Both the position numbers and the translations under genes were made by a program. 64,000 bases of DNA from Gigaspora margarita. Its lineage: Eukaryota > Glomeromycota > Glomeromycetes > Diversisporales > Gigasporaceae. The stretch spans positions 742,958 to 806,957 of the forward strand of contig WTPW01000026.1 of the NCBI GenBank assembly GCA_009809945.1, written 5' to 3'. Shown one piece after another: positions 10,942-22,610 of this stretch (the stretch's first letter is position 1; the number at the start of each line of letters is the position of its first letter). The notes under the pieces were generated by a model that did not search any database, was not told the origin of the DNA, and was given only the letters and a program-made list of their open reading frames with translations.

Positions 10942-12836
10942 CAGTCATAGGACATGTCCCCTTGAAATAAGTTTAAAATAAGTTTATAATAAAAATTATA
11001 AAAAAAACATATGAATTTACTATAAACTTTGAGCTAAGATCCCTCTCTGGCTTAACTAATTAACTTAAATTTAAATTTTGCAGGTATATAAAACAAGAAA
11101 AGAATTTTTTTAACAAAAAACTCTTTCTGATGATCCCTCATACAAAATTTTCCAAGAATACCAACCTATGCAAACTATGCAATTAATATATTTATACACA
11201 ACAAAACTCTACCAAAGCTGCTGTCAGGTACAAAGCCCATTCACTGTATGTTCTGTGCATGAAATAGAGATGAAAAAGAATAGTAGACTTATAAGCGAGG
11301 CACCTTGGCGGGCTTTGGTGCTATTGAGCAAAGACATAGTAGAGAAACTCTGGAGCTTCGTCAAGGCCTATGGATATGAAAATATAAGTAGATACTTGGT
11401 TAGATATTTTATTCTGTATAGCATAACTCTTACAACTCCTTTTATTTTGGTACTGTTTTTCTGGTGCCGCTTTGGATGTTTCAAAATTTCAAAAAAAGTG
11501 GGCAATTCGTGTACCCCCTCCAAAAGATCAGCAGTGTTTACTCCTTCCAAATTAGGATGCGTCTACCAAAATGGAATCTCCCACAAGGCTATTTGGGTTT
11601 AATGCTTACTAAATAAACAATGACTGGTGTAATAGAGGTCGGAGGGATCACGTATAGAAATTTCTAGATGTTAGACGATTTTCTTTTTCTTTTCCACTTT
11701 CTAGAATACATATAGTGTTAGATTAGACATTTTCTATACAACACTATATAATTTTTAAAGTCCAACACAAGCAATAATAGTGTCATCATGTCCGCTTTTT
11801 TTGGCCTTTTTCTCCTTTTCTCTTTTTTATATCTTTTCATTTTTCCCCTTCCCTTTTATTTTGTTTTTTGTTTTTTTTTCTCTCGTTAGTTTAGTATTCC
11901 CCATTTTTTTTACCCTTTTTTTACTTGTCGCTCTATTTAAGTTGGTAGTTCTTCTACCTAGGAGGCTAGGAGAAGAAGATTAGGAAAGAAGGTGGTCATG
12001 ACGGGCTAGTAATCCAGGTCAGTGTTCTGGGAGCGAATTGTTCTGAGGTAGATCAAATCAAACCGGTGAGGCTAAATTACCTTTGGCAGATCGCACGTAG
12101 GTGCTTGAGTATTTAGGTACTTTATAGTAACTGGGTGAGCCATTCTTCAATCAAATCACTATTGTGGTGAATATAAAAAATTTTTTTTAAAAGTTATCAT
12201 CAATAAAGCATTGAAGTGTAACATAATCGTCAAATTCCAAAAAAAAAAAAAAACAAGAAAAGAAGAAAATTTTGAGCTTAAAAACCACATTAAATTTTGC
12301 TAATTTTGCACTTTTTCAAAATATAACTCTGTCAAAAAACAAATATTTACTAATTTTAAATTAGCAATTATATGTAAATTATGCTCTGAACAACTTTACT
12401 TAGGCGAGGAAGTAGGTTACCTTGTAAGAAAAATGGGTTATCTATGTACTGAAGTTAAAATTTATCTTATTTCATAATATAACTTTTTTTCTTTATTAGA
12501 TAACCTACTTTGGGCTCTTAAGCAAAGTTGTTTGGCATGTAATTTTACATCACATCTAAAATTGATTCCTGTTTTTCAGACCTTTTACTAGTAAAAAATA
12601 GGTTTAAATTTGTTTTGACAGAGTTACATTTTGAAAAAGTGCAAAATTGGCAAAATTTTAATGCAGTTTTTAAGCTCAAAATTTTCTTCTTTTCTTGCTC
12701 TATATACCTGCAAAATTTAATTTTAAGTTAATTAGTTAAGCCGAGAAGGATCTTCAGCTCAAAGTTTATAGTAAATTCATATGTTTTTTTATAATTTTTA
12801 TTATAAACTTATTTCTAGGGAACATGTCCTATAACT
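10942..12836. mobile_element. Third-level foldback element with CAGTCATAGGACATGT ends
   Basis: Both ends read CAGTCATAGGACATGTCCCC / TAGTTATAGGACATGTTCCC, followed by GAAATAAGTTT. The arms continue inverted for about 350 bp (10942-11104 plus 12251-12445 against about 12480-12836) through TTTACTATAAACTTTGAGCT, GCTTAACTAATTAACTTAA, CAAGAAAAGAAGAAAATTTT and CTCTGTCAAAA. The target duplication is short and ambiguous (TA or ATAT), suggesting a Tc1/mariner-like relative. The left arm is interrupted by a retroposon. Confidence 0.65.
11105..12250 (+). mobile_element. Fourth-level retroposon (copy A), about 1.15 kb with poly(A)
   Basis: Flanked by a direct repeat AAACAAGAAAAGAA (11091-11104, 12251-12264) and ending in a pure A-tract directly before the right repeat: the marks of target-primed reverse transcription. 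The uninterrupted right arm of the foldback element gives the empty site. The body starts TTTTTTTAACAAAAAACTC, has an ORF of 144 residues (11168-11602, no recognised domain), then the core TACCCCCTCCAAAAGATCAG (from 11512), a pyrimidine-rich stretch (11795-11930) and a 3' part similar to the retroposon at 24819. The minus reading of the core (NTADLLEGV) is also open, but the poly(A) says the transcript was plus strand. No reverse transcriptase, so non-autonomous. Confidence 0.75.
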
Positions 12837-13441
12837 AATATGTATTTTGATCATTCAAATAAGTTTACTTAAGCGATCATAATCAATTTACATAGTAAAA
12901 TTTGAACTTTACTATGTAATGACTACTTGCAATCACTAAAAACTAATTTTATTCTAAAATAGTTAACAAAATATATAGTTTTTAAGCAATTTCGCAAGAA
13001 CTACTAATCTGATTAAGTTGAAATTTTAATATAATATAGATCAATCTTATATCTATCTATACTAAAAATTTTAACTCATTTGGATTAATAGTTATTGAGA
13101 ATTCAAATTCGAATATTATAATTTTATTATAATAAAAATACTATTAGTATTTATACTATATATATATAGAACATGATAAAATAGGACCCTTACTTCCCTT
13201 ATAATTTTGGGCTTCTAGAATCCTCTTACTGAGAGGATCATTTTGGTAGTTAAATAATCAAATTTGGTTCAGTAGATCAAAAGTTATTAATTTTTAAATA
13301 TTATTAATAAATTTATAATTTTGGTCAAAAATAATTTTGTAACTTTTATAAGAATTATGAAATTTTGGCCAGAATTTCACCTGATACTTAGCTGACCTAC
13401 TCACCCACCCTAAAATCAGCTGATTTCTGGAAGCTCCCTAA

Positions 13442-14340
13442 AAGGTATTTATATATTTTTTTTGTTTATCAAACTTGAACAGGAACTATCCAGGAACAAT
13501 ATGCTTGTGCAATAGTGGGGCATGTATCAGACAAAATCGATAGTAAATTGGAAATGATTAAGTATTGAATTAAGGTTTGAAATATAAATGATAATATTGG
13601 AATAAACCCAACTTGCAATAGCTGAAACATTAAAATGAACTAGCCTTTGATCAGCAAAAAAGTTTTTACAGATAATAATTTTATTAAAAAATTCAATATT
13701 TTTATACTTAAATTTAATGCAAATAATAAATAAAGATAGAGGAAAAAATCCTATAATCAAGCACAACTTATCTTTTTATATTCAAAAAAGATTTATCAAA
13801 TTTTCTCATTTAAGTTTAAATTTATTGCACTACATATTTATTTGTATTACAAATACAAAGATGCACTAGTACTAATCAAACTACTAGTATGTAACCTATT
13901 ATGATTCTCTATTGTTTTTATTGTTGTATATATATATAAATGTACTAATTGTGCATTATCGCCATTATACACTTGTTTTCAGTTTTTATATGAAAACTTT
14001 ATTTATTTAAGTTTTAGATAGAGTGCATGCATATTTTAAATATGTAATTAACTCTATTGACATTGCAGTATTGTACATTGTAGAAGTGAAAATTACTGCT
14101 CACAGTCCAATATAGTATGAATTATAAAAATTCAATTATGTATTATCATTATAAAATTCATAGAATAAGTATCAGTATTGTTGGTATTATCAAAGTTCTC
14201 AAAATGAATATATTAATCATTACAATTACCCGAATTCTTAGAATAGTAATAATCAAAATAATTAGCATAGTTAGTATAGTTATTATTGTTAGTCTTATTA
14301 TTATTATTATACATATGTAGCGTAGTAGAAGTTCATTTTG
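13442..14340. other. No gene recognised
   Basis: A minus-strand open stretch of 79 residues (13527-13766) and a plus one of 67 (14117-14320) exist, but both are AT-driven and resemble nothing I know. No clear repeat structure. Confidence 0.5.
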
Positions 14341-14344
14341 ATTG

Positions 14345-15130
14345 GTTGTTAAACTACTCCAGAAAAAATATTGATCACACCTCAGATAGATTACTAGCTA
14401 TACCCAGATAAAGTTTATTACAAAGTTTTAATACTCTCTAAAGACATTTTTATAGAAGATCTTCTGTAACTCTATCTACTGATCACTTGTACCAACAAAT
14501 ATGCTAATACTTCAGAAGTAAAGTTTCAAAAAAATAGTGGAAAAACTAGGAAATATGCACTGTGGCAGCTATTATTTAGGAATACAGTTAACTGATTATC
14601 TGCTAATAGCTTTAAAGTTTGTTACTCACCACCTTGGCCTTGGTGCTCGTTGTTTAGAGGTAAAGTTTATAGACTACCTGCTGACAAGTTTAGAGTTTAT
14701 CACTCACAAAAACAGCTAGAGTTTGGAAATGAGTACTTGGCAGCTCTCTGATAGAAATGGGACTTTATGAGAAGAACCACTGTTCTTACTATAACTACAA
14801 GTAAATTTTTTTGGTATCACTGATTTGTAAAGAATTTTCAAAAAAAGTGGGTGATTTGGTATACCCCCTCCAAAAGATCTGCAGTGTTTACTGCTCTCAA
14901 AAAAGAAAGGCACCAACTATATTGGATACAACCATTACGAGTAGTTTGACATGTGAGACTCTTGGGAAAACTGCTTAAAGAAGATGCTAGAAGCTCTTGG
15001 CTTAAGCAGTCCTGTTTGTATGACTGCTTTTCATTTAACATACTGGGAAGTGGACTGATTAGAATTGGACTGGGTTACGATGTTAATAATTTTTATTTTT
15101 GAAGTCTCAGGTTATTTGTAACCTTGTTCA
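14345..15130 (+). mobile_element. Diverged retroposon-like element (copy C), limits uncertain
   Basis: Contains the third copy of the core TACCCCCTCCAAAAGATCTG (14862-14890), preceded by AAAAAAAGTGGGTGATTTGG as in copy A. The first bases (AAACTACTCCAG...GATCAC) resemble the starts of copies A and B. A 60-residue ORF (14537-14719) contains an internal ~60-bp direct repeat (CTGATTATCTGCTAATAGCT / CTACCTGCTGACAAGTTTAG). I could not find a poly(A) tail or target duplication, so the borders are guesses. Confidence 0.4.
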
Positions 15131-15851
15131 GCTAACAGTAAGGCCTCAAATAAAGATTGAGGGTAGCGGAAAGCCACCATGAAGTCTGAGTTTCTTTTTC
15201 TCATATTATAATATTATTCTCTTTTGCATGTAATAATAAGAGCAAGGCCTCAGTTATAAAATGGAAAAAAAGATATTTTTATAGTACATTTAATACAGTT
15301 TATTAATTACTGGTTTAATTTAAATTTTACAAAGTATATATCTATATTATTTATTATACAATAATATTATTTATTATACAATAAATTTATTATTTCACAA
15401 AAAAATACTTTAAATCAGTTTTACAATACATTATTACACATACCCAAAAACCCTAAATACTACTACTATTACAACTTTTTGTATCTATAAACATTATTTT
15501 ATAAACTATATTCATAGCCTAAATATATACAATAAAAGTTTTAGAATAGAATTCAAAATAGTACTTTTTTTTATGTTTGTAAAGTAAACAAGTCCAGTAA
15601 AACAAAATCTCACAATTTCACTTACTAATTGCTTAGATTGCTAAACTACCTTCAGACCTTTCAAAATATTCACTTCTCATCTAGTTTCTTGAACTGCCAT
15701 ATCTCACTGTATCTTTTATTAAAAAATAGCAGGTTTAAAGATGAAAAATAGGTTGTTTAAGTTGTTGTTTTGTCATGTATTACAAAAAAAAATTTTATAT
15801 GGTATGATGATTTTATTAATATAAGTATTTTAAAAATTACAATTGACTGTA
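15131..15851. other. Intergenic AT-rich DNA
   Basis: No gene. A short direct repeat ATATTATTTATTATACAATA occurs twice at about 15345-15383. Confidence 0.5.
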
Positions 15852-15854
15852 TAA

Positions 15855-16414
15855 GGGGAATGCAGAAAATCACGTAATTTTTTTAGGGGGGAGGGGGTCC
15901 CCAATTATCACGTCCTATGTATATATATAGTAAAATAACCAATAATATTGAAGTATTTATTATAATAAAAATTCGCCAAAAGTTGCTACATAGTAAAGTC
16001 TAAATTTTACTATGTCAATCGATAATTATCGATTAAGTAAACTTGTTTGGAATATCAAAATACATATATCCTGAAATATTTATCAAAATTGAAGAAGTTT
16101 TTATTATTAACTTTTAATTTTTACTTTCGTTGAATATATTTTTTTAAAAAATTTTAAAATTTTCGTCGAACATAAAAATCAAAAGGTCAAATAATAAAAA
16201 GTATTCCAATACTGATGAAAATTTTAGAATAAGTATATTATGATATTCTAAACAAGTTTACTTAAGCAATTTTAATCGATTCACATAGTAAAATTTTGAC
16301 TTTACTATGTAGCGACTGTTATCGTACGTGGGGTCAAAAACATTTTTGAATTTTTTTAATATTAAAAAGATGAAATTTGATTGGTCAATAGTCTATCACA
16401 GGGGGGCACTCCCC
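15855..16414. mobile_element. PIF/Harbinger-type foldback MITE, TAA duplication, intact
   Basis: A 560-bp element flanked by TAA (15852-15854, 16415-16417), with ends GGGGAATGC / inverted GGGGAGTGC. Almost the whole element is an inverted repeat: CTACATAGTAAAGTCTAAAT ... GATTAAGTAAACTTGTTTGG ... TTGACTTTTAATTTTTACTT on the left and its complement on the right. It is the best uninterrupted member of the foldback family whose arms are seen at 5.9, 10.6/12.9, 21.6 and 49.1 kb. No ORF. Confidence 0.75.
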
Positions 16415-16417
16415 TAA

Positions 16418-17075
16418 ATAAATGATCATACCAATCATATTTATTCAAATTTTAGCCAATCAAAATGAACTTCTACTATGCTTACATATAAAGAAAGTAT
16501 ATATAGCATGAAACTTTCCTGCAATAAAGAATAATTCTAATATTGATTATGTTTGTGATCAATTCCATTATTACAAAATATATACATAATCATATTTCAG
16601 CATCCTTGCAGTGCTAAAATAAAGCACATGATCTGAAAATAAGTAATCTACCTAATAAAGGAAATATAAAAAAAAATAATAATAGGACAACACACTAGTG
16701 TAAAAATACATATATAGAGTAGAGATACTTATCGAAGTCCCAGATGTATACTTCAAAACCTAAAACCTCCAAACTCAGACTAAATCTAACTACGCATCAA
16801 TTGAAGCCTACCAATTTATGATTTTAGGCCTTGTTAGATAATATTTTAGTAGAGCTGAGTTGTATATTGTACTATTTACTGATATTAGAGCAAGTTCACA
16901 CTTCTACAATGTAAGTATGAATAAAGGTTTTGTAATATGTTTTGTCAATTGCTATAGATTTTATCAATTGTCATATGTTTTATCAATCGCTATAGGTTTC
17001 ATCAATCATCAATTCGCTAATTAGAGGTTATCTGATGAAATGGTTTTGTCATGCATCAATGACACAAATTGTGCC
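16418..17075. other. Intergenic, no gene
   Basis: AT-rich. Near 16940-17010 there are three copies of a TATGTTTTATCAATCGCTAT-like unit, leading into the minisatellite that follows. Confidence 0.5.
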
Positions 17076-17079
17076 ATGC

Positions 17080-17310
17080 GTCAAGTATCATTACCAGTTT
17101 TACTATTATTATTAGTTTTTCACTAGTATCACTAGTTTACTAGTATCATCAGTTTCACTAGTATCACCAGTATCACTAGTATTACAAGTTTCACTAGTTT
17201 CACTAGTATTACCTAGTTTCATCTAGTTTTACTAGTTTTACCAAATCACTTTTTAAATTTCACTAGTTTCACCTGTTTTACTAGTTTCAACTGGTGAAAT
17301 TAATTAGTTT
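17080..17310. repeat. Minisatellite of 9-bp TTTCACTAG/TATCACCAG units
   Basis: About 25 degenerate 9-bp units alternating TTTCACTAG, TATCACCAG and TTTTACTAG. It is the same repeat type as the outer arms of the foldback element at 5740-6735. An imperfect tandem array; no coding role suggested. Confidence 0.8.
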
Positions 17311-18659
17311 TACTAGCAATTTTATACGAGACATAATGTGAAGCCCAAGTCTGATATTTGTGATACTACATAAACTTATGGTGTTATCAGACAAACTGGT
17401 GTAAATCTGGTTTGATTCTAGTTCTGTAGACTGCTTCTGATGTTTGATCTGTAAGCAGATTGTGTGACAAATTGTGACCAGATAATCAAAAGAAGTAATT
17501 TGTTAAGATTGTATATCATTGAACACTTAGTTGTGAAGGTGGATTCATTGGTTGGGACTCTCCATAGTAAAGTTCTGTACAAGAAAACTCATAATATAAA
17601 CTACAGTGAAATTAAGTCAAAAAAAATTGATCAAATTAATTAAACAATTTAATATGCAAATAATATTAATAAAACTTTACAAGAATTTTTACAAGCCAAT
17701 ACTAAAGATTAAAATTAAACAACTTTACTTATGTTTATTATTTAATCAAACATATGGGGTGGGTCAGTAGAAAAGGGTCAAATTTTTTCTAAGTAAATGT
17801 TTTCTTGACTTTAATTTTAATAACTTAAATATTTTTTTTTATTTTAATCTTATATAATTTCAAGATTAAAATAAAAATATTTTTAGCAAATTTGATTAAA
17901 TAGTTGTTAAGATATTTAAATTTAAAAACTAAAAAAATTTACTTACCCTGTATTATTTTTTCTATTTACTAATTCTATATTAGTCACACAATTTGTTACA
18001 CAGATTACTGGGTAGATTTTTTACTATAAAATTTGAGTAATTGATATTTATATGATCAACCTATTTTTATAGTAAATTGTATAGTGCATAACACTTAAAG
18101 ACTATATTTGCACATATTTACATTTGTTTTGATTGTACATTACACAGGGGAGTGTTACCACTAGTGATAAACACATTTTTCTAAATTTTTATACATAATT
18201 AATTTTTAATACTATCTAAACAAAGTTAAATTTTAGAACAATATAAAAAGTTTAAGAGTAAGCTATACAAAAGTTTTATTAATAAGTATGCTAAAATTGT
18301 ACAAAAAGTTAGTTCTAATATCATATTCAAATATATTTTGACAAAATTTGATTAAATTTGGTTAAATATTTAATTCAAAATTTATTTTTTTATATGTACT
18401 AAATTTAGTACTATAGGCAAATAGATACCTATTAAATTTAATGAAATACAATAAAATTAAAAAAAAATTATTTATTTTCTAAAAGAATATTATCAATGAA
18501 CCAATTTTTCTCTCTAGTAGTGGATTACTTTGTTCAATATTAACTTTGACCAAATTTTCCAATGCCTCTTGGTCTTTTTCATATATAGTAAAGTCAAAAA
18601 ATTCTTTCAAAAAAACACTTTATCTTTCTCAAATATAATTTTTTCAAGCTCTATCAAAA
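17311..18659. other. No gene recognised
   Basis: AT-rich. A weak inverted pair, GATTGTGTGACAAATTGTGA near 17458 and its near-complement at about 17985-18005, may mark an old element, but no target duplication is visible. Confidence 0.45.
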
Positions 18660-19090
18660 AAGATATTCGAGTTCATCCAGCAAAACCAAGATCAACAAAC
18701 TCAAGCCCAATTTGTCATTATTAGTCAAGAGTTCAAGAACAATTTTGTCCTGCTTTTAACTTTAGTTGATACTTTTCTTAAGTTCATTTCTAAACTGCCC
18801 CAAGTATAGAAAGATTTTCTAGTACTAACTTATTTCTCACTTTTGATTTAATTAATCCAAGCAATGAAAAAAGTTGTTTACAAGCAGTGTTGTGAGGAAC
18901 AATCACAAGTACATTTATTGCAAAACAGCATAGTACAGGTGCATTTCGCTTGAATTTACTTCAAAAGGATTATAAATTTTTGGAAGGGCTAAGAGAAGGT
19001 TTGTTAAACAGAGGGTTATTGTTCTTGTAACTGATTAGTTCTTTAAGTAAAAGAGCAGTATCTACTTTAGTAAATTTTTATGTTTAGCTT
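18660..19090 (-). pseudogene. hAT transposase C-terminal fragment
   Basis: The minus strand reads LLKELISYKNNNPLFNKPSL near 19.05 kb, then APVLCCFAINVLVIVPHNTA, CKQLFSLLGLIKSKVRNKL and VLENLSILGAV (about 18.95-18.79 kb). This is the pattern of the hAT C-terminal dimerisation domain (LAI.ILSI.P..TSCER.FS.LG.I.SK.RN.L). Stops and frame changes break it. It is clearly diverged from the relic at 7.3-9.9 kb, so it derives from another hAT family. Confidence 0.7.
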
Positions 19091-19130
19091 AATATGTTAT
19101 GCTGGCAAATTTGCCTGCAAAATTTATTTT

Positions 19131-19558
19131 TTGTATGGTGCAAGACACCTATACTCAACAATCACATGATGTGTTTTAATTTTTTAAATGGCTATAACTT
19201 TTTATCTAAGAAGTTTTAAAAAAATCTGACTAGTAACTTTATGAAGCTAGATTAGCTCTACATATATGCCAAATATCTTTTCAAAATCTCATCACTGTAA
19301 AAAGTTTTAGTGATTTGAAAATTGAAATTTTATATGTAAATTTACAAATTTATATATAAAATTTCAATTTTCAAATTGCTAAAACTTTTTACAGTGATGA
19401 GATTTTGAAAAGATATTTGGCATATATGTAGAGCTAATATAGCTTTATAAAGTTACCAGTCAGATTTTTTTAAAACTTCTTAGATAAAAAGTTATAGCCA
19501 TTTAAAAAATTGAAACATGTTATGTGATTGTTGAGTATAGATGTCTTGCACCATACAA
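19131..19558. mobile_element. Near-perfect palindrome, TTGTATGGTGCAAGACA ends
   Basis: Two arms of about 210 bp meet with only a few central bases (centre near 19345). The outer end is TTGTATGGTGCAAGACACC, the inner part AAATTTTATATGTAAATTTA. Arm identity is high with a few differences, so it is a real palindrome. The form suggests a foldback MITE; no target duplication is evident. It adjoins the decayed hAT fragment. Confidence 0.7.
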
Positions 19559-19734
19559 TTGTTAAAAAAGTAGATAGGAGAGGTCCCTCTAAAACATATT
19601 TAAATTAATTAAGTTAGATTTATACAATACCTTGACAAAGTATTAATTTTAAAATTTGTCATATTAAAAATTTTTACTAACTAAAGATTATATTTTCGTC
19701 TTTTATATCAAAAATATTAAAATATTTAACAGTG

Positions 19735-20005
19735 AATAACTTTTGGTCCACTGATCCATTTTGGATCCTTTAACTACCAAAATAATTGTCTAAGTAAGAT
19801 GGTTATAATGAGCCTAAAATAGCTAAAATCCAATTACAGAATCCCAAGATCAATAATGATTTATTTTATTACTAACCTTCATCAATCTTAGGATTCAGTG
19901 ATTGAATTTAACAATTTTAGGCTCATTAGAATCGTCTCACTGAGATGATTATTTTGGTAGTTAAATTATCCAAAATGAATCAGTAGATCAAAAGTTATTT
20001 AATGT
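19735..20005. repeat. Palindromic repeat with GATCCA...CTACCAAAAT arms
   Basis: Left arm AACTTTTGGTCCACTGATCC, TTTAACTACCAAAAT and GAGCCTAAAAT is repeated inverted on the right as ATTTTAGGCTCATTAGAATC, ATTTTGGTAGTTAAAT and AATCAGTAGATCAAAAGTTA. It is the same arm sequence as in the outer element at 10.3-10.5 and 13.2-13.3 kb. Element borders were not found; 20006-20404 holds only AT-rich DNA. Confidence 0.6.
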
Positions 20006-20843
20006 TAAAGATTTTTAATATATTAATAATAATTTCAATATATATAAATGTAATACTTATAGACCAATTTTAAACAATTTTTTTTGAAAAATGTTGATTT
20101 TTTTATTTTTATAAAACTTAAAATAAATGTTTTAATAATAATTTGGGGATCAAATATATTTAAAAATTTTTTAAATTTAAAAACTTTAATTATTTCCTTT
20201 GATTTTGTAAAAATATATTAATTTTAACTTTGTATAAATTTATAAAAAATATAGTTATTTATTATAATTTATTATTTAAAAACAAAATATAAATCTATAA
20301 AATATTAATTCAAAAATTAAATTAAATTTTATAAAATAAATTTTTTTTAAAAATATTATATAACTTTTGCAGGCCAATTTGTCTGCATTGATTTTACACA
20401 TTAAGATATAAAATTAATTGTGCTTTAGCAATTAGTTTTTGCTTTAACTTAAATAAGAAATAAAAAAAGAGCATTGTTACTTTAAAAAATATTAAAAGAA
20501 TCTAATAAATATGTTTTTGCATGCATCTCATAAGTAGTTCAGGAGTTATTTTAGTCTAAAATTTTAAACGTTTTTTGTTATTAAATAGAATAATCAACAA
20601 AAAATCTATATTATTAAAATTAGATATATGATCTTCACTATATTTATATATCATATAACATTTTACATCCTAACTATAAATGCTATGTGATTTATTGTTA
20701 ACATTGAAGCTACCTGCTCTTACAAAATTTTACTATACTTACATGTTAGTTGTTCCTTTATTACTTTCTTTCATACTCTATTATTGAATGCAACTACATG
20801 TTTCTAATATTTTCTGCTTTTTGTTTGTGGCTTTTGTAGGTTA

Positions 20844-21375
20844 GGGGCATCCATATATTATGCTATGCTTGAGAAGGGGGTCCCCCAAAATGTAACGATT
20901 TTCCAATATGTAGGGGTTGTCCCCCCAATATAACGCAATTTTTTTATAAAAATTTGTCTAAAACTTGATCCAGTGGTCCAATTGGATTATTTTGGTACCA
21001 TTCGAATCGACTCGAGGAGAGGATTCGAATGATACCAAAATCATTTGATTTGGTTTACTGGATCACATTTTATTAAGGAAATACTATTGGTTATTATGTT
21101 TTCTTATAAAATTACTATAAAATCAATAGTATTTCGTTAATAAAACGTGATTCAGTAATCTAAGTGAAATGATTTTGGTACCATTAGATTCGTCTCATAG
21201 AGACGAATCGAATGGTACCAAAATCATTCAGATTGGATCACTGGGTCATAATATATTCAAGGTTTTGTAAAATTATATATATAAACCTACAGATTTTTAA
21301 AATTTTTTTTATATAGTAGAGGGGGGGTCAAGAGCTACTATGTAGGGGTACATAACGTTATTTATAGATGCTCCC
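20844..21375. mobile_element. PIF/Harbinger-type MITE, TTA duplication, empty site in copy 2
   Basis: Ends GGGGCATCCATA / inverted GGGAGCATCTATA are flanked by TTA (20841-20843, 21376-21378). Copy 2 has the uninterrupted sequence GGGTTACTAATTGATC at 48889. The interior holds two hairpins built on ATTCGAATCGACTCGAGGAG and GATTCGTCTCATAGAGACG, each flanked by GGTACCAttcGAAT-type arms and CTGGATCA motifs. No ORF. Confidence 0.8.
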
Positions 21376-21554
21376 TTACTGATTGATCTATAATAATTTT
21401 ATTATATAACTTCAAAATATTTTCTTTTTATTCTGCAAGTTGGTTTTCCATATTCAATATAAATTGTTAGTATAGTTTATATAATTCTCTAGTATTACTC
21501 ATTTCAATTACCAAGTTCAAAGCTATTTTTACCAAACCAAAGCTTCTATAAAGA

Positions 21555-21865
21555 GTATACTGTATTTTCCTGAAAATAAGCAACCTATTTGGACAAAAAT
21601 ATATGGGGTAACATATTTTCAAATTGTTAAATTTTTTGAAAATTAAAAAACATACATACTAATAAAAGTTGTTTAAATAATACTTAATTTTTACTGTAGA
21701 TATATTTTGATGTCCTGAACAAGTTTACTTAATAGCACTTTTGAAATTTATATAGAAAATTTAGGCTTTTATATGTAGCAACTGCTACAGATTTTTTGAG
21801 ATTTTTGAAAAAACTTAGATAGCTTATTTTCAGAGTAGCATATTTTTAGAAACTATGGTAATTTT
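21555..21865. mobile_element. Foldback-family relic (copy 1 of duplication)
   Basis: Short version of the CTACATAGTAAAGTC/AACAAGTTTACTTAA foldback family: CCTGAAAATAAGCAACC on the left and GCTTATTTTCAGAGTAGC on the right, with ATATTTTGATGTCCTGAACA between. The same relic lies at 49070-49345 in copy 2, so it was present before the duplication. Confidence 0.55.
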
Positions 21866-22425
21866 TATATAGTACTGTACTTTAGATATAATAACATACT
21901 AGCCATGCATTGAATTAATAAAAGAAAAATCAATCTGGGTTTCTTGTTTAATGTGACAAATTCTTGTCCATTTCAAATCAAAAGTGTATATTTATTAAGT
22001 CTTTCAATTTTTTGTATTACTTGATTGTTAAACCAATGTTTTGCTAAAATACCAATAAGGAACTGTGCTATTTCACTTTTTAGTAAATAGAAAAAAATGA
22101 TAAAAAATAATACCTTGTAAATACATTGCTAAATAGAATAACAAAATAGCTTTTTTGTCAATTTATACATGATACCACCCAAAGCTCTTTGATATTATTA
22201 AGGCTAAAGCTATCAACAAGCTCAGTTAATTTAATCAAACTTTGTTGTACTATATAAATCCTCACTAAACACACACTCTTATATATTTAAATAAATAATT
22301 TAATAAAAAAATATTAAATCATAAAACTTTATACCAATAAGTTAACCTATAAGTCAAAATTATATAAATTTACAAATCAAGTTACAATCACAATAAATTT
22401 ATATATTTCTGACCAAAACAAGATA

Positions 22426-22610
22426 CAGTCTACCCTCATTTATATCAGCCCATTTGAATTTGTTTAAATTTGTATTGATAGTAATATTAACAAGGAAATT
22501 ATATTAAAGTTGGTATATATGAGGGAATTTTAAATATATAAAAATTTATAAAAATTCATTTTGTGGCTTAGGTTGATATTAATGGGGTTGATATTAATGA
22601 GGGACAACTG
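22426..22610. mobile_element. Tc1/mariner-type MITE, TA target, empty site in copy 2
   Basis: Ends CAGTCTACCCTCATTTATAT / inverted CAGTTGTCCCTCATTAATAT are flanked by TA (22424-22425, 22611-22612). Copy 2 reads AGATATTTAATTTAC at the same place with a single TA (about 50070). 185 bp, no ORF. Confidence 0.85.

Larger units (their letters stand above)
10548..13198. mobile_element. Second-level PIF/Harbinger-type element (TTA duplication)
   Basis: Inserted near the centre of the outer element with TTA on both sides (10545-10547, 13199-13201). TIRs are GGGAAGTGCAGTAAATTATG and, inverted, GGGAAGTAAGGGTCC. The arms contain the CTACATAGTAATGTC ... GCTTAAGTAAACTTTTTTAG motifs of the foldback family seen at 15.9-16.4 kb, whose left end GGGGAATGCAGAAAATCACG is clearly related. 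It is split by the 1.9-kb foldback element inside it. Confidence 0.7.
10197..13438. mobile_element. Outer PIF/Harbinger-type palindromic element (TAA duplication), host of a nested stack
   Basis: Ends GGGAGCTTCCAAAAATCAGC and, inverted, GGGAGCTTCCAGAAATCAGC are flanked by TAA (10194-10196, 13439-13441). The two halves (10197-10544 and 13202-13438) are inverted copies containing TTTTGATCTCCTGGACCAAA / TTTGGTTCAGTAGATCAAAA and a CTCTCAxTGAGAG hairpin. Without its insert the element would be about 0.6 kb. A 3-bp TWA target and GGG-starting TIRs fit PIF/Harbinger Tourist-like MITEs. No transposase seen. Confidence 0.75.

Noticed and set aside
11368..11550. Minus-strand ORF with NTADLLEGV as a gene
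   Set aside because: The poly(A) and target repeats show that the element was a plus-strand transcript. Only the short core is shared with other copies, so a minus-strand gene is not supported, though the motif is kept in the findings.
11780..11983. 67-residue hydrophobic ORF, possible membrane peptide
   Set aside because: It translates the pyrimidine-rich stretch of the retroposon; composition explains the F/L/S content.
17080..17310. Possible CRISPR array
   Set aside because: Units are contiguous and degenerate with no unique spacers; eukaryotic minisatellite.
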